From the NCBI GenBank assembly GCA_038326165.1, contig JBBQJT010000029.1, forward strand, positions 1 through 46,004: a DNA stretch of 46,004 nt, read 5' to 3'. The DNA is from JAEUUM01 sp038326165 (GTDB taxonomy: Bacteria; Bacteroidota; Bacteroidia; Chitinophagales; Saprospiraceae). Of this stretch, positions 6,596-15,257 are shown one piece after another. The translations under genes were made by a program, and so were the position numbers. The notes under the pieces were generated by a model, which worked only from the letters and a program-made list of their open reading frames with translations, had not been told where the DNA came from and searched no databases. Every line of letters starts with the position of its first letter. The stretch's first letter is position 1.

Positions 6596-7861
6596 TTATT
6601 TCAGGCTGCCATAGATGATATTCATAATTTTTCCTTGAAAGTCATGTCCATTTGAATTGGGATTTTGTTGGGTCATGATGAGGCATGTCAATTTTTCCTT
6701 TGGATCAGCCCAATAGCTTGTGCCATAATAGCCACCCCATGAAAAAGAACCTTCATTCTTCATAATCCGATTGCCAGTTTTTTGGGAAGTAAGCTCAAAT
6801 CCCAAACAAAAATTGTCATCTCCATAAATCTTGTTTTCCAATTGAGGACTCAACATGAGTTCAACTGTACGTCTGCCCAATATTTGCTTGTTGTTGTAAC
6901 GACCACCATTTAGCAGCATTTGCAAAAAAATAGCGTAATCAAATGCCGTGGAACTTAAGCCCGCTCCACCTGAAAAATATGTCTTTTGAATCAATGGATA
7001 TTGTGGATCAATATCTCGAAATGTAGGCGACCATGCAATGATTTTCTGATTTGAATCTTCGGTATAGACAGTTGCTAATCTGTTGGCTTTGTTGGCTGGC
7101 ACATTAAAATAGCTGTCTTTCATGCCAAGTGGTTCAAAAATATGATTTCTGAAATAGCTATCCAATGACTCCCCGCTTATAATTTCAATCAGGCATCCCA
7201 GTAAATCAGAATTTAAACCATAAGTGAATTGATCACCTGGATGGTGCAACAAGGGAAGCTTTCCTAATAGTTTCATTTTGCTAAGCAGAGCTTCATTGAA
7301 ATAACCCAAGCCAGAAGGAATCTTATTTTTGGCATAGATAGCCTGCATGGTTTCTGAGCCTATTGCTGCATAGTCTATTCCTGAAGTATGGGTCAATAAA
7401 TCCCTGAATGTTATTTCACGCTTGGCAGGTACAGCAATGAAGCTTGAATCTTTTTCATTGAAGGTTTTAAGAACTTGTGGGTTCCCAAACTCTGGAATAA
7501 AATCAGAAATATTTTGATCAAGGCCTAGTTTACCTTGTTCAAAAAGCTGCATGGTAGCAAAACTAGTAATGGCCTTTGTTTGGCTCATGATTCTAAAAAT
7601 GGCATCCGGATTCATTGGTTTTTTGCTCACAAGATTAGCGTATCCATGCCCTTTGTGATACACGACCTGATTGTTTTTAACTATCAATACAACCGCCCCT
7701 ACCAACCAATTATTTTCAAGATGAGCTTTTAGCAGGGTATCAATGTTGGACAGCCGTTCACTACTAATACTTTTATTGCGTTTTACCGATTTTGATAATG
7801 TTTGTGAGTTAAGGCTTTGACTCAACAGTAATGTCAGAAAAAACAGAAGGACATTCTTCAT
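6596..7861 (-). CDS. Secreted serine hydrolase of the beta-lactamase/class C fold
   Basis: 421 aa. A signal peptide (MKNVLLFFLTLLLSQSLNSQ) precedes a penicillin-binding-like domain. The nucleophile motif SxxK is S93-Q-T-K96, placed after a GxGxAN strand as in esterase EstB and class C enzymes. The second motif, usually Y-x-N, is written FTYGLNSD here, and the LLTHTSG landmark is present. A third motif lies near the C-terminal SWGGYYGTSYW. Substrates could be esters or D-amino-acid peptides; true beta-lactam resistance should not be assumed. It lies 163 bases from the EamA start and appears monocistronic. Confidence 0.88.
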   Translation of the reverse strand: MKNVLLFFLTLLLSQSLNSQTLSKSVKRNKSISSERLSNIDTLLKAHLENNWLVGAVVLIVKNNQVVYHKGHGYANLVSKKPMNPDAIFRIMSQTKAITSFATMQLFEQGKLGLDQNISDFIPEFGNPQVLKTFNEKDSSFIAVPAKREITFRDLLTHTSGIDYAAIGSETMQAIYAKNKIPSGLGYFNEALLSKMKLLGKLPLLHHPGDQFTYGLNSDLLGCLIEIISGESLDSYFRNHIFEPLGMKDSYFNVPANKANRLATVYTEDSNQKIIAWSPTFRDIDPQYPLIQKTYFSGGAGLSSTAFDYAIFLQMLLNGGRYNNKQILGRRTVELMLSPQLENKIYGDDNFCLGFELTSQKTGNRIMKNEGSFSWGGYYGTSYWADPKEKLTCLIMTQQNPNSNGHDFQGKIMNIIYGSLK

Positions 7862-8343
7862 TTTTGAGGCTTTGAATTTTTTACAGCAACTGATTTTGCT
7901 TCTTGCTTAACAGACAAAAAATAAAATCTTGAGCCCAAAACTACTATTTTAGCTGTTATGAAATCATGAATGGCTCAATGCTTTTATTTTAACTCAAATT
8001 CAGCGTTAGACGCTGAACCGACGAAATTTTTGATCGTTGCAGAAATTAGTTAGATAATACCTCGACAAAAACAAACATTGCCGTCGACTTAAGATGCTTT
8101 GCTCAGTGGCAAAATCCAGTAATGTAGTATTCAGATAGTATTTGAGTCTCGTTCATAAAGATCAACCCAATTACATAAATTACTCCATCAAAGAATATTA
8201 TTTGTCCAGAACCTTAGTTTACCCCCAAATTTAACAATAGCAGCTGAATTTGTGTTCATTTTGATCATTTTATAAGAACATCCAGTTCGATTCTGAATGG
8301 TATTAATTCTTTCTGAACAGAATATCTTACTTAACTTTGGGCA
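7862..8343. other. Intergenic spacer between divergent serine hydrolase and peroxidase genes
   Basis: About 480 bases. The only open frame, on the minus strand at 8188-8385, has no family features and runs into the peroxidase gene, so it is not called. The right end holds the peroxidase promoter and a dyad. Nothing else is recognisable. Confidence 0.5.
8311..8339 (+). promoter_or_regulatory. Peroxidase operon promoter with dyad at -33
   Basis: The -7 box TAACTTTG at 8332-8339 ends 4 nt before ATG 8344, so the mRNA is probably leaderless. The inverted repeat TTCTG-AA-CAGAA (8311-8322) covers the -33 position, and TTCTGAA also occurs 20 bases upstream at 8291-8297. Confidence 0.5.
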
Positions 8344-8826
8344 ATGAACCGTCTCGATGAAATTTTGATATTGGGTATTACACAAAAGCCTATCAGCTTA
8401 CAGCAACTCTCCAAAAAGAAGTTAATGATAGTGAATACTGCCTCCGAATGTGGTTATACTCCCCAGTATGCTCAATTGGAAGAACTTTATCGTGAAATGA
8501 ACGGCCTGGTCAATATTTTGGCATGTCCCAGTAATGATTTCGGGTCACAGGAACCTGCGGATAATGAGGTTATTGCTCAATTTTGCGCTTCAAAATTCGA
8601 TATCACTTTCCCGATTTCAGAAAAGATAAAAGTAATAGGTGCAGATGTCCATCCACTTTTTTATTGGTTCTCTGACATTTTACGCAATGGAGTCAAATCG
8701 GCAATACCTCAGTGGAATTTTCATAAATTTTTAGTTGAACCTGGTGGGCAGTTCTTCACAGATCTTCCTGCTTCAGTATCTCCATTGGATGAAGAAATTG
8801 TTAATTGGATAATGTCCCCATCATGA
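8344..8826 (+). CDS. Glutathione peroxidase-family thiol peroxidase
   Basis: 160-aa cytoplasmic peroxidase that reduces H2O2 and organic hydroperoxides, probably with thioredoxin, since it uses Cys and not selenocysteine. The catalytic Cys36 sits in NTASECGYTPQY; Gln69 in FGSQEP and Trp124-Asn125 in IPQWNFHKFLV complete the active site. The usual FPCNQF box, which supplies the resolving cysteine in many non-selenium members, reads ILACPSNDF: Ser63 replaces that Cys and Cys61 lies two residues earlier. It overlaps the next gene by ATGA, so its expression is coupled to holB. Confidence 0.92.
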   Translation: MNRLDEILILGITQKPISLQQLSKKKLMIVNTASECGYTPQYAQLEELYREMNGLVNILACPSNDFGSQEPADNEVIAQFCASKFDITFPISEKIKVIGADVHPLFYWFSDILRNGVKSAIPQWNFHKFLVEPGGQFFTDLPASVSPLDEEIVNWIMSPS

Positions 8827-9953
8827 AATTTGCAAACATACCAGGGCATCTTCCACTTATTGATAACATTAGGAAATCTATTCTAAATGGCAGAGTTCCT
8901 CATGCGCAGATGTTTGTAGGTGCAAGCGGGTATGGAGTTTTGCCCTTGGTGCAGGCTGCCATTCAGTATTTGATGTGTTTGGACAGAAGCGATTTAGATT
9001 CATGTGGAGTATGCGCCAATTGCCGCAAGAATGAGAAGATCATTCACCCTGATGTACACTGGACCTTCCCAGTATTTGGTGGAAATGAAATAAGTGATCA
9101 TTTTATACAAACTTTTAGGACAAAATTGTTGGATAACCCATTTTTGTCTATTGGTGATTGGATAGAATCGCAAGATGCAGAAAATAAGTTGTTCAATATT
9201 ACTTCAGCAGAATGCCATCAGATCGTCAAAAAACTTAATTTTCAGGCATACGAAGCGGATTGTAAAGTTCATGTATTGTGGATGGCAGAATTTTTGGGCA
9301 ATGATGGCAATCGATTGCTTAAATTGATTGAAGAGCCACCTGCAGATACCTATTTGTTTTTAATCTGTGAGGATTTGGATCGCGTTATTTCTACAGTCAC
9401 TTCTCGCTGTCAAATAGTAAAAGTTCCACCATTTCATGACAATGAAATAATAAAAGAACTCGTTGAAACCGAAGGCTTAGAGGAGCAGCAAGCCAAACAC
9501 ATAGCCAAACTGGCATTTGGTGACATAGTGGATGCGCGTAAATTAATGGACAGAACTCCTACCGATTTGGGACAACTATTTGTAGAGTGGTTGCGTAAAA
9601 GCTATGTAGGAAATCCTATCGAGTTGACCAATATCTGCGATTCTATTGCTTCACTTAACAGAGAGGAACAAAAGAAATTTATCCAATATGCCACTGCGTG
9701 GCTTGAGGAAATGCTCAATCAAAAGGTAACAGGTCAAGTACGAAGACTCGAAGGGGATGAACTTCAAGCTGCTTTAAAATTAGGTGGATTACTTAATTTG
9801 CACCAAATAAACGAACTTTGTGAAATATTGGACCACGTAGGTCTGGCTATAACCCGAAATGCGAACTCAAAACTTTTGATGTTGGATACTTCAATTCGGA
9901 TCAAAAGGATTTTTAAAAAAGAATTGGCGGCCCCAAAACCGCTGTATAGATAA
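8823..9953 (+). CDS. holB: DNA polymerase III subunit delta'
   Basis: 376-aa clamp-loader stator subunit. The start at ATG 8823 overlaps the peroxidase stop (ATGA). The order of elements fits HolB: an N-terminal GRVPHAQMFVG, a degenerate P-loop GASGYGVL (33-40) without the GKT, a zinc-binding set Cys52, Cys61, Cys64, Cys67, RLLKLIEEPP, and the SRC motif in TVTSRCQIV. The degenerate Walker A is expected, because delta' does not hydrolyse ATP. In many Bacteroidota holB is followed by ricT, as here (11 nt gap). Confidence 0.93.
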   Translation: MKFANIPGHLPLIDNIRKSILNGRVPHAQMFVGASGYGVLPLVQAAIQYLMCLDRSDLDSCGVCANCRKNEKIIHPDVHWTFPVFGGNEISDHFIQTFRTKLLDNPFLSIGDWIESQDAENKLFNITSAECHQIVKKLNFQAYEADCKVHVLWMAEFLGNDGNRLLKLIEEPPADTYLFLICEDLDRVISTVTSRCQIVKVPPFHDNEIIKELVETEGLEEQQAKHIAKLAFGDIVDARKLMDRTPTDLGQLFVEWLRKSYVGNPIELTNICDSIASLNREEQKKFIQYATAWLEEMLNQKVTGQVRRLEGDELQAALKLGGLLNLHQINELCEILDHVGLAITRNANSKLLMLDTSIRIKRIFKKELAAPKPLYR

Positions 9954-9964
9954 ACAAACTAATT

Positions 9965-11311
9965 ATGGCATGTACAAGTTGTTCTACTGGTGGTGGATGT
10001 AGTACCACAGGTTGCGGAAGTGGAGGTTGTGCCTCCGGAGGATGTAACAGATTGAACTCATACGACTGGCTATCAGCCATGGCAATAGATAATTCCAATG
10101 AAATGGAAGCCGTAGAAGTTAGCTTTAAAAGTGGAGCTTCTAAAGGGTTTTTTAGAAATCCCGCCCGAACAAATGCCTTGACGGGTGATTGGGTGGTCGT
10201 GGATACCGGTTCTGGATATGATGTTGGAAAAATAAGTCTTTCTGGAGCTTTAGTTTCCATACAGATGAAGAAAAAAGGCATGAAAAAAAATGCCGTTCTT
10301 ACTGAAGTTCAACGTATTGCCAATGAACGTGATATCCAGCGCATGCAGGAAGGTCGTGCGCGAGAGAGAGACATCATGATTCAAAGCAGGGTTATTGCCC
10401 GTTCATTGAATGTTGATATGAAAGTGTGCGATGTTGAAGTTCAAGCGGATCACCGAAAAGCTACTTTCTTCTATACTGCTGATGGTCGTATAGATTTTAG
10501 AGAGTTGATTAAAATGTATGCCAAGGACTTTCATGTCAAAGTAGAAATGCGGCAAATAGGCGCTAGACAAGAATCATCAAGATTGGGTGGTATTGGTTCA
10601 TGTGGTAGAGAATTGTGTTGTAGCACTTGGTTGACTGACTTCAAATCAGTTTCAACAACTGCGGCCAGATATCAAAATATTGCAATCAATCAAACAAAAT
10701 TAAGTGGACAATGCGGTCGTTTGAAATGCTGCTTGAATTACGAATTGGATACTTATATGGAGGCGCTTGATGCTTTTCCTGATAAAGCAGATCGAATTGA
10801 GACAAAAGCGGGCTTGGCTGTATTGGTAAAAACTGATGTGTTCAAAGGTCTTTTGTACTATGCTTATGCCAAGGATCACGGGCGTGGCAAATTTTATGCC
10901 CTTGAGGTAACTCAAGTTCACGAAATGATCACCAACGCCAAGAAAGGTCTTCTGGTTGAAAGTCTGGATTCTGTAAAAGTAATTCTGGATGCTGGTAAAG
11001 AAGTTGAACCGGCTTACGAAGATGTAACTGGTGCAGTGGAATTGCCACCAGATGTTAGGAAGAAGAAAAAGAAAAAGAAGCCAAGTAACAACCGACCAGG
11101 GAATCCGAATCCCAACAGGAATCCAAATCCGGACCCGAATCCGAATCAAAATACTGAAGCTGGGCCTAATCCAAATAATTCCAATCAAAACAGACCACCA
11201 AGGCCACCAAATCCAAATAATCCGCCTAGGAAGCCAAACCCCAACCAACAAAATCCAAACAATCCTCACCACCGAGGTGATGAGAATAGTCTAAACGATA
11301 ATAAGGCTTAA
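9965..11311 (+). CDS. ricT: PSP1-domain protein, RicT homologue with extra terminal tails
   Basis: 448 aa. The central PSP1 domain matches RicT/YaaT, a part of the RicAFT complex that affects RNase Y and mRNA maturation in Bacillus: RIANERDIQRMQE, then GSCGRELCCSTWL, then GQCGRLKCCLNYE. Two additions flank it. Residues 1-30 contain six cysteines in a Gly/Ser setting (CTSCSTGGGC...GGC), which could bind metal or an Fe-S cluster. From about residue 364, a run of seven lysines leads into about 80 residues rich in Asn-Pro (NPN/PNP repeats), surely disordered. Partners RicA and RicF are not in the window. It is 3 nt from lpdA. Confidence 0.9.
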   Translation: MACTSCSTGGGCSTTGCGSGGCASGGCNRLNSYDWLSAMAIDNSNEMEAVEVSFKSGASKGFFRNPARTNALTGDWVVVDTGSGYDVGKISLSGALVSIQMKKKGMKKNAVLTEVQRIANERDIQRMQEGRARERDIMIQSRVIARSLNVDMKVCDVEVQADHRKATFFYTADGRIDFRELIKMYAKDFHVKVEMRQIGARQESSRLGGIGSCGRELCCSTWLTDFKSVSTTAARYQNIAINQTKLSGQCGRLKCCLNYELDTYMEALDAFPDKADRIETKAGLAVLVKTDVFKGLLYYAYAKDHGRGKFYALEVTQVHEMITNAKKGLLVESLDSVKVILDAGKEVEPAYEDVTGAVELPPDVRKKKKKKKPSNNRPGNPNPNRNPNPDPNPNQNTEAGPNPNNSNQNRPPRPPNPNNPPRKPNPNQQNPNNPHHRGDENSLNDNKA

Positions 11312-11314
11312 TTC

Positions 11315-12718
11315 ATGAATTACGATGTGATAGTTATTGGCTCTGGACCAGGAGGTTATGTTGCTGCCATCAGATGCGCTCAATTGGGAATGAATACTGC
11401 AATAATAGAGCGTTACCCAACTCTTGGAGGCACATGTCTCAATGTTGGTTGTATTCCTTCTAAAGCACTTTTGGATTCATCAGAACATTATCACAATGCC
11501 AAAGAAGTATTCAAAACTCACGGTATTTTGCTCAATGATTTGGCAGTAGATATGCCTCAGATGATCGCCCGGAAATCACAGGTGGTTCAAGAGAATGTAG
11601 CAGGTATTCAATTCCTGATGAAGAAGAATAAAATTACTGTCCACACAGGACACGGAAGTTTTGTGTCTGATACTGAAGTTGACGTACAAAAGCCCGATGG
11701 AACCACTGAACGTTTGACAGGCAAATACATCATCATTGCAACTGGATCAAAGCCAATTGTTCCCCCATCCTTTCCCTATGATAAAAAAAGAGTCATTACC
11801 AGCACCGAAGCTTTGAATATTCAGGAAGTGCCTGAAAGTATGGTAGTGGTTGGAGGTGGAGTAATAGGCCTGGAGCTGGGGAGCGTGTATGCCCGATTGG
11901 GTACCAAAGTAGAAGTAGTAGAATTTGCCGATCGTATCATACCCAGTATGGACAGCGATTGCAGCAGAGAATTGATGAGATCAATGAAGAAACTTGGCGT
12001 GAAATTTCACCTCAAACACAAAGTTGCAGCCATTATTGCCAAAAATAATAGTGTTCAAGTTATGATAGAAGCTGCCGAAGGCGGAATAAGTTTTGAACTG
12101 GAAGTTGACTATTGCTTGATAGCTATTGGCAGAAAAGCATATACAGATGCACTTGGCTTGGATAAAGTAGGCATTGAAGTAGATGATCGAGGAAGAATAC
12201 AAGTTGATGAACATTTGAGAACTGCAAAGCAAAATATCTTTGCAATAGGTGATGTGATTCAAGGTGTGATGCTGGCGCATAAGGCAGAGGAAGAAGGAGT
12301 ATTTGTAGCAGAAACCATAGCAGGTCAAAAGCCGCACATCGACTACAATCTGATACCTGGAGTAGTTTATACCTGGCCTGAAGTAGCCGCAGTTGGGCAA
12401 ACTGAAGAACAATTGAAAGCGAGTGGAGTTCCTTATAAAGAAGGAAAATTCCCTTATAAAGCACTAGGCAGAGCCCGTGCCAGTATGGATTTGGATGGTA
12501 TGGTCAAGATTTTGGCGCACAGGGATACAGATGAAATACTGGGTGTGCACATTGTGGGAGCCAGAGCAGCTGATATGATCATGGAAGGGGTAGTATTGAT
12601 GGAGTTCAGGGCATCAGCCGAAGATGCTTCAAGAATGTCACATGCCCACCCCACTTATTCAGAAGCATTCAAGGAAGCAGCATTGGCCGCTACTGCAAAT
12701 AGGCCAATTCATTTATAG
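11315..12718 (+). CDS. lpdA: Dihydrolipoyl dehydrogenase (E3)
   Basis: 467-aa homodimeric flavoprotein that reoxidises lipoyl groups of 2-oxoacid dehydrogenase and glycine cleavage complexes, passing electrons to NAD+. FAD binds at GSGPGGYVAAI (9-19). The redox disulfide is Cys41-Cys46 in GGTCLNVGCIPSK. The NAD site is VVGGGVIGLELGSVYARLG, followed by the FAD-contacting AIGDV. The catalytic His-Glu pair lies in HAHPTYSEAF near the C-terminus. It is the last gene of the peroxidase-holB-ricT-lpdA run, with a 3-nt gap from ricT. Confidence 0.97.
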   Translation: MNYDVIVIGSGPGGYVAAIRCAQLGMNTAIIERYPTLGGTCLNVGCIPSKALLDSSEHYHNAKEVFKTHGILLNDLAVDMPQMIARKSQVVQENVAGIQFLMKKNKITVHTGHGSFVSDTEVDVQKPDGTTERLTGKYIIIATGSKPIVPPSFPYDKKRVITSTEALNIQEVPESMVVVGGGVIGLELGSVYARLGTKVEVVEFADRIIPSMDSDCSRELMRSMKKLGVKFHLKHKVAAIIAKNNSVQVMIEAAEGGISFELEVDYCLIAIGRKAYTDALGLDKVGIEVDDRGRIQVDEHLRTAKQNIFAIGDVIQGVMLAHKAEEEGVFVAETIAGQKPHIDYNLIPGVVYTWPEVAAVGQTEEQLKASGVPYKEGKFPYKALGRARASMDLDGMVKILAHRDTDEILGVHIVGARAADMIMEGVVLMEFRASAEDASRMSHAHPTYSEAFKEAALAATANRPIHL

Positions 12719-12850
12719 TGCTGCCTCAGCTGTAAGATTCTTGTTTTATTTTGAAAAATTTATTTTGAGTTGTATAAGACGCGAAGAATTTCTATTTTTA
12801 GCTGATACAATAAAGGGTGGCGAATATTTAACAGGTTTAAAAGTTGTAAT

Positions 12851-13558
12851 GTGAATTTCCAAGATGTGATGCAAGAACTTGAGAGATTGGGTGATGCGCA
12901 AACAAAAAAGACGCTGATGAAGCACGGTGCCAAAGAACCATTTTTTGGTGTAAAAGTGGCAGATCTGAAAACCATATTGAAGAAGACTAAGAAAAATCAC
13001 GAGTTGTCCTTAGAGTTGTTCGCAACTGGGAATTCAGATGCAATGTACCTGGCTGGATTGATGGCTGATGAAACAAAAATCACTAAAGATCAACTCAATG
13101 AGTGGGTTGAAATGGCTTATTGGTCTTACCTCAATGAGTTCGCAGTGCCCTGGGTCGCATCAGAAACGAAACATGGATTCGAATTGGGGCAGAAATGGAT
13201 ACAATCTGATAAAGAAAACATTGCAGCTGCAGGTTGGGCAACTTTGTCAAGCTATGCAGCAGTCATGCCCGATGAAGAATTGGATATTGAACGATATAGT
13301 CAATTACTCGACCACATTGCCAAAGAAATACACAGCGCTCCAAATAGAGTAAAGCAAACCATGAACGCCTTTGTGATAGCTATTGGCACTCACATCAAGG
13401 ATTTAACCGATAAATCGCTCGCCATTGCTGCTCAAATTGCTAAGGTACATGTAGATATGAATGGCACGGCCTGCAAAGTTCCAGACGCAGTTGAATACAT
13501 CAATAAAGTAATGACCGCAGGCAAAATTGGCAATAAACGTAAAATGGCAAGGTGCTGA
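12851..13558 (+). CDS. DNA alkylation repair protein (AlkD-like HEAT-repeat)
   Basis: About 235 aa, all helical, with the repeats of the AlkD/AlkC-type glycosylase family that removes alkylated bases without base flipping. Recognisable segments are KEPFFGVKVADLKTILKK near the N-terminus, DAMYLAGLMADE, then WATLSSYAAVMPDEELD and RVKQTMNAFVIAIG. The start is unsure: GTG at 12851 gives the full length, and ATG at 12869 would remove six residues. It is separated from lpdA by 132 bases that hold only a weak imperfect inverted repeat (around 12727-12803). Confidence 0.85.
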   Translation: MNFQDVMQELERLGDAQTKKTLMKHGAKEPFFGVKVADLKTILKKTKKNHELSLELFATGNSDAMYLAGLMADETKITKDQLNEWVEMAYWSYLNEFAVPWVASETKHGFELGQKWIQSDKENIAAAGWATLSSYAAVMPDEELDIERYSQLLDHIAKEIHSAPNRVKQTMNAFVIAIGTHIKDLTDKSLAIAAQIAKVHVDMNGTACKVPDAVEYINKVMTAGKIGNKRKMARC

Positions 13559-13714
13559 TTACTTGATATGGATACTGATTTTCATTCAATTCTTTTCATA
13601 AAATCTCCTATTGTTGTCTACAATTCCAAGGAGAACAAATCTTTTGGGAACTTTGGTTTGATTGGCAAAAGTCAGTTCAATTGATTTTTGTGCTAAGAAG
13701 ATAATTTTCTAATA

Positions 13715-13746
13715 CAAAAAACCCCACATCCAAAACAGAAGCGGGG
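13715..13746 (-). terminator. Rho-independent terminator after the SPFH lipoprotein gene
   Basis: Read on the minus strand: stem CCCCGC (13746-13741) with GTGGGG (13727-13722), one G-U pair and a 13-nt loop, followed by six T. It lies about 95 bases past the stop of the minus-strand SPFH gene. Confidence 0.65.
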
Positions 13747-13841
13747 CGGATCACCAAACACTTGATAAGTATGATTCTTTAACTGAGTTATTTTTTAGTT
13801 GGAACTGGAATTCGTTTTAAGCCTGCCAAGGTCAGGGCTGA

Positions 13842-14630
13842 TTAGCGGGTACCAGCTTCAGGATCTATCATCATTGGGTTTTGGCCATTGCTGATTATGA
13901 CTTTAGCGTTAGGAGATTGTGCCAGTTGAAGCCAAGCCTCGATGGCCCTGAACTGTAATATTCGGGGATTCAAGCCTTCAGAAATTATTTTTTGTGCATC
14001 TCTTTCTCCCTCTGCTTGAATTCTTTTGCGGTCAGCTTCTCTGCGAGCTTCTTGAAGTACAAACTCCATACGCAAGGCTTGTTGTTCAGCTTCCAGCTTT
14101 TCCTCTATTGCTTTAGTTAGGTTTTTAGGAAGCTGGATACTTTTTAACAAAACTGCTTCAATTGTAATGCCCTTATTTCCCATAGTTTTCATCATTAGGT
14201 CACGAATAGCAATTTCTATCTCGCCTCGGTTGCCGGTATGCATATCTTTTGCAAAGTACTTCGATGTGACATCAGCTATTGAGGAGCGGAAAACTGGAAG
14301 TATTACAGCAGCCTCATATTCTTGACCTATTCCACGAAGCACATCAGGCGCTTTCCTAGGCATCACATTATAGAGTATTGAAACTTCAGAACCAATGGTA
14401 AGCCCTTCTTTAGACGGGATGTTTACATTCACCTCCATGTTATTGGTTCGAGTGTCAACTTTTACTATTGTTGAAGAAAATGGATTGTAAAATTTGAGGC
14501 CGCTTGTATAAACGTCGTCACGGTATTTTCCAAAAGTTCGTTTTACACCTACTTCGCCTTGTCGGACCACTGTACAGCTAGTGATTAAAGCACAAAATCC
14601 GATTGCCAAAAGCACATTTAATTTTTTCAT
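13842..14630 (-). CDS. SPFH/band 7 (prohibitin-type) lipoprotein
   Basis: 262 aa. A lipoprotein signal (MKKLNVLLAIGFCALITSC) puts the lipid on Cys19. It is followed by an SPFH domain (GEVGVKRTFGKY...SGLKFYNPF...TNNMEVNVNIPSKEG) and a long charged coiled coil with AIEEKLEAEQQALRME and RREADRKRIQAEGERDAQ. Prohibitin-like proteins form large membrane-associated rings; a lipid anchor in place of a transmembrane helix suggests an envelope scaffold outside the cytoplasm. It is separated by a 440-base dyad-rich spacer from a second SPFH gene and its RHH partner. Confidence 0.9.
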   Translation of the reverse strand: MKKLNVLLAIGFCALITSCTVVRQGEVGVKRTFGKYRDDVYTSGLKFYNPFSSTIVKVDTRTNNMEVNVNIPSKEGLTIGSEVSILYNVMPRKAPDVLRGIGQEYEAAVILPVFRSSIADVTSKYFAKDMHTGNRGEIEIAIRDLMMKTMGNKGITIEAVLLKSIQLPKNLTKAIEEKLEAEQQALRMEFVLQEARREADRKRIQAEGERDAQKIISEGLNPRILQFRAIEAWLQLAQSPNAKVIISNGQNPMMIDPEAGTR

Positions 14631-15073
14631 GTTGTAAATATTTTATCATTTTCGCTCATTCGATGTAAATATAACTCTTGAAATATTATATTGTTCATGA
14701 AATGCAGATAAAATATTACTTAAAAAAATGTTAAGGCATTTTTAAGCCAAATATATGACGGATTACGTATTTATTTATCGATAAATAAATATTACTAGTT
14801 TATTTTTATGAGTCACAAATGGATATAAATATTATACTTTAAAGTACTGAAATTCAGTTAAATAATAAATAAGAATGTCAAAAATATTTCAACAATAATT
14901 TTATGTTTGAGTAGTGAAATAAAAATTATGGAATTTTTGTAATAGGAGCTGACAATACCCATTTCAATTCAAATGAGGTTCAAGAGAAGACCTGAATAAT
15001 AGGAAACTAAAAAGCTTCAGAAAGCGAACCAAAAAGCCAAGACCAACATTTCACGAACGAGAATAGACTAATT
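14631..15073. other. AT-rich spacer with several dyads, upstream of the SPFH lipoprotein gene
   Basis: 440 bases without a gene. It contains a perfect 24-bp palindrome (14768-14791), a 12-bp palindrome TACTTTAAAGTA (14835-14846), and the inverted repeat ACTGAA-A-TTCAGT (14846-14858). A near-consensus minus-strand -7 box TATATTTA lies at 14666-14673, before the SPFH lipoprotein gene. Confidence 0.6.
14768..14791. promoter_or_regulatory. 24-bp perfect palindrome, candidate operator
   Basis: Half site TATTTATTTATC and its exact complement meet at a central CG. No T tract follows, so it is a better candidate for an operator than a terminator. Confidence 0.4.
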
Positions 15074-15256
15074 TTATTTCTTAGTTTGCTGATCTTGATC
15101 ATTGGTGTCCGTCTTGGCGCGTTTATTTTTTTTCAATGATTCATGCAGCATCCATTCCATCTGACCATTAATTGATCGGAATTCATCTGCAGCCCATTTT
15201 TCAATTGCTTTCAATGTGCTTTCTTCAATACGCAATACAATTTGTTTGCGAGCCAT
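15074..15256 (-). CDS. Arc-like ribbon-helix-helix protein
   Basis: 60 aa. RKQIVLRIEESTLKAIEKWAADEFRSINGQMEWML matches the strand-helix-helix of Arc/MetJ-type DNA-binding proteins; the last 18 residues are a charged tail. It starts 1 nt after the stop of the SPFH gene (TGATATG), so the two are translated together. Tiny RHH proteins of this kind are commonly found beside SPFH proteins of this sort in genomes. It may regulate its own operon or the dyad-rich region downstream; this is inferred from position. Confidence 0.85.
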   Translation of the reverse strand: MARKQIVLRIEESTLKAIEKWAADEFRSINGQMEWMLHESLKKNKRAKTDTNDQDQQTKK

Positions 15257-15257
15257 A

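Noticed and set aside
6596..7861. Beta-lactamase resistance gene
   Set aside because: The SxxK and other motifs fit the broad serine hydrolase family; nothing supports antibiotic hydrolysis.
8188..8385. 65-codon minus-strand reading frame overlapping the peroxidase start
   Set aside because: No recognisable domain, overlaps the peroxidase promoter and first codons, and has no promoter of its own that I can see.
11094..11270. Short DNA repeats (aatcc/ccaaat) resembling a CRISPR or minisatellite
   Set aside because: They are the codons of the Asn-Pro tail of RicT, irregular in length and without spacers.
12727..12803. Imperfect inverted repeat between lpdA and the AlkD-like gene as a terminator
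   Set aside because: Long interrupted loop and no T tract after it; the pairing could be chance in AT-rich DNA.
13600..13725. Minus-strand stretch reading like a beta-rich protein end after lpdA/alkD
   Set aside because: No start codon, bounded by stops, crosses the terminator of the SPFH gene; too short to call a pseudogene.
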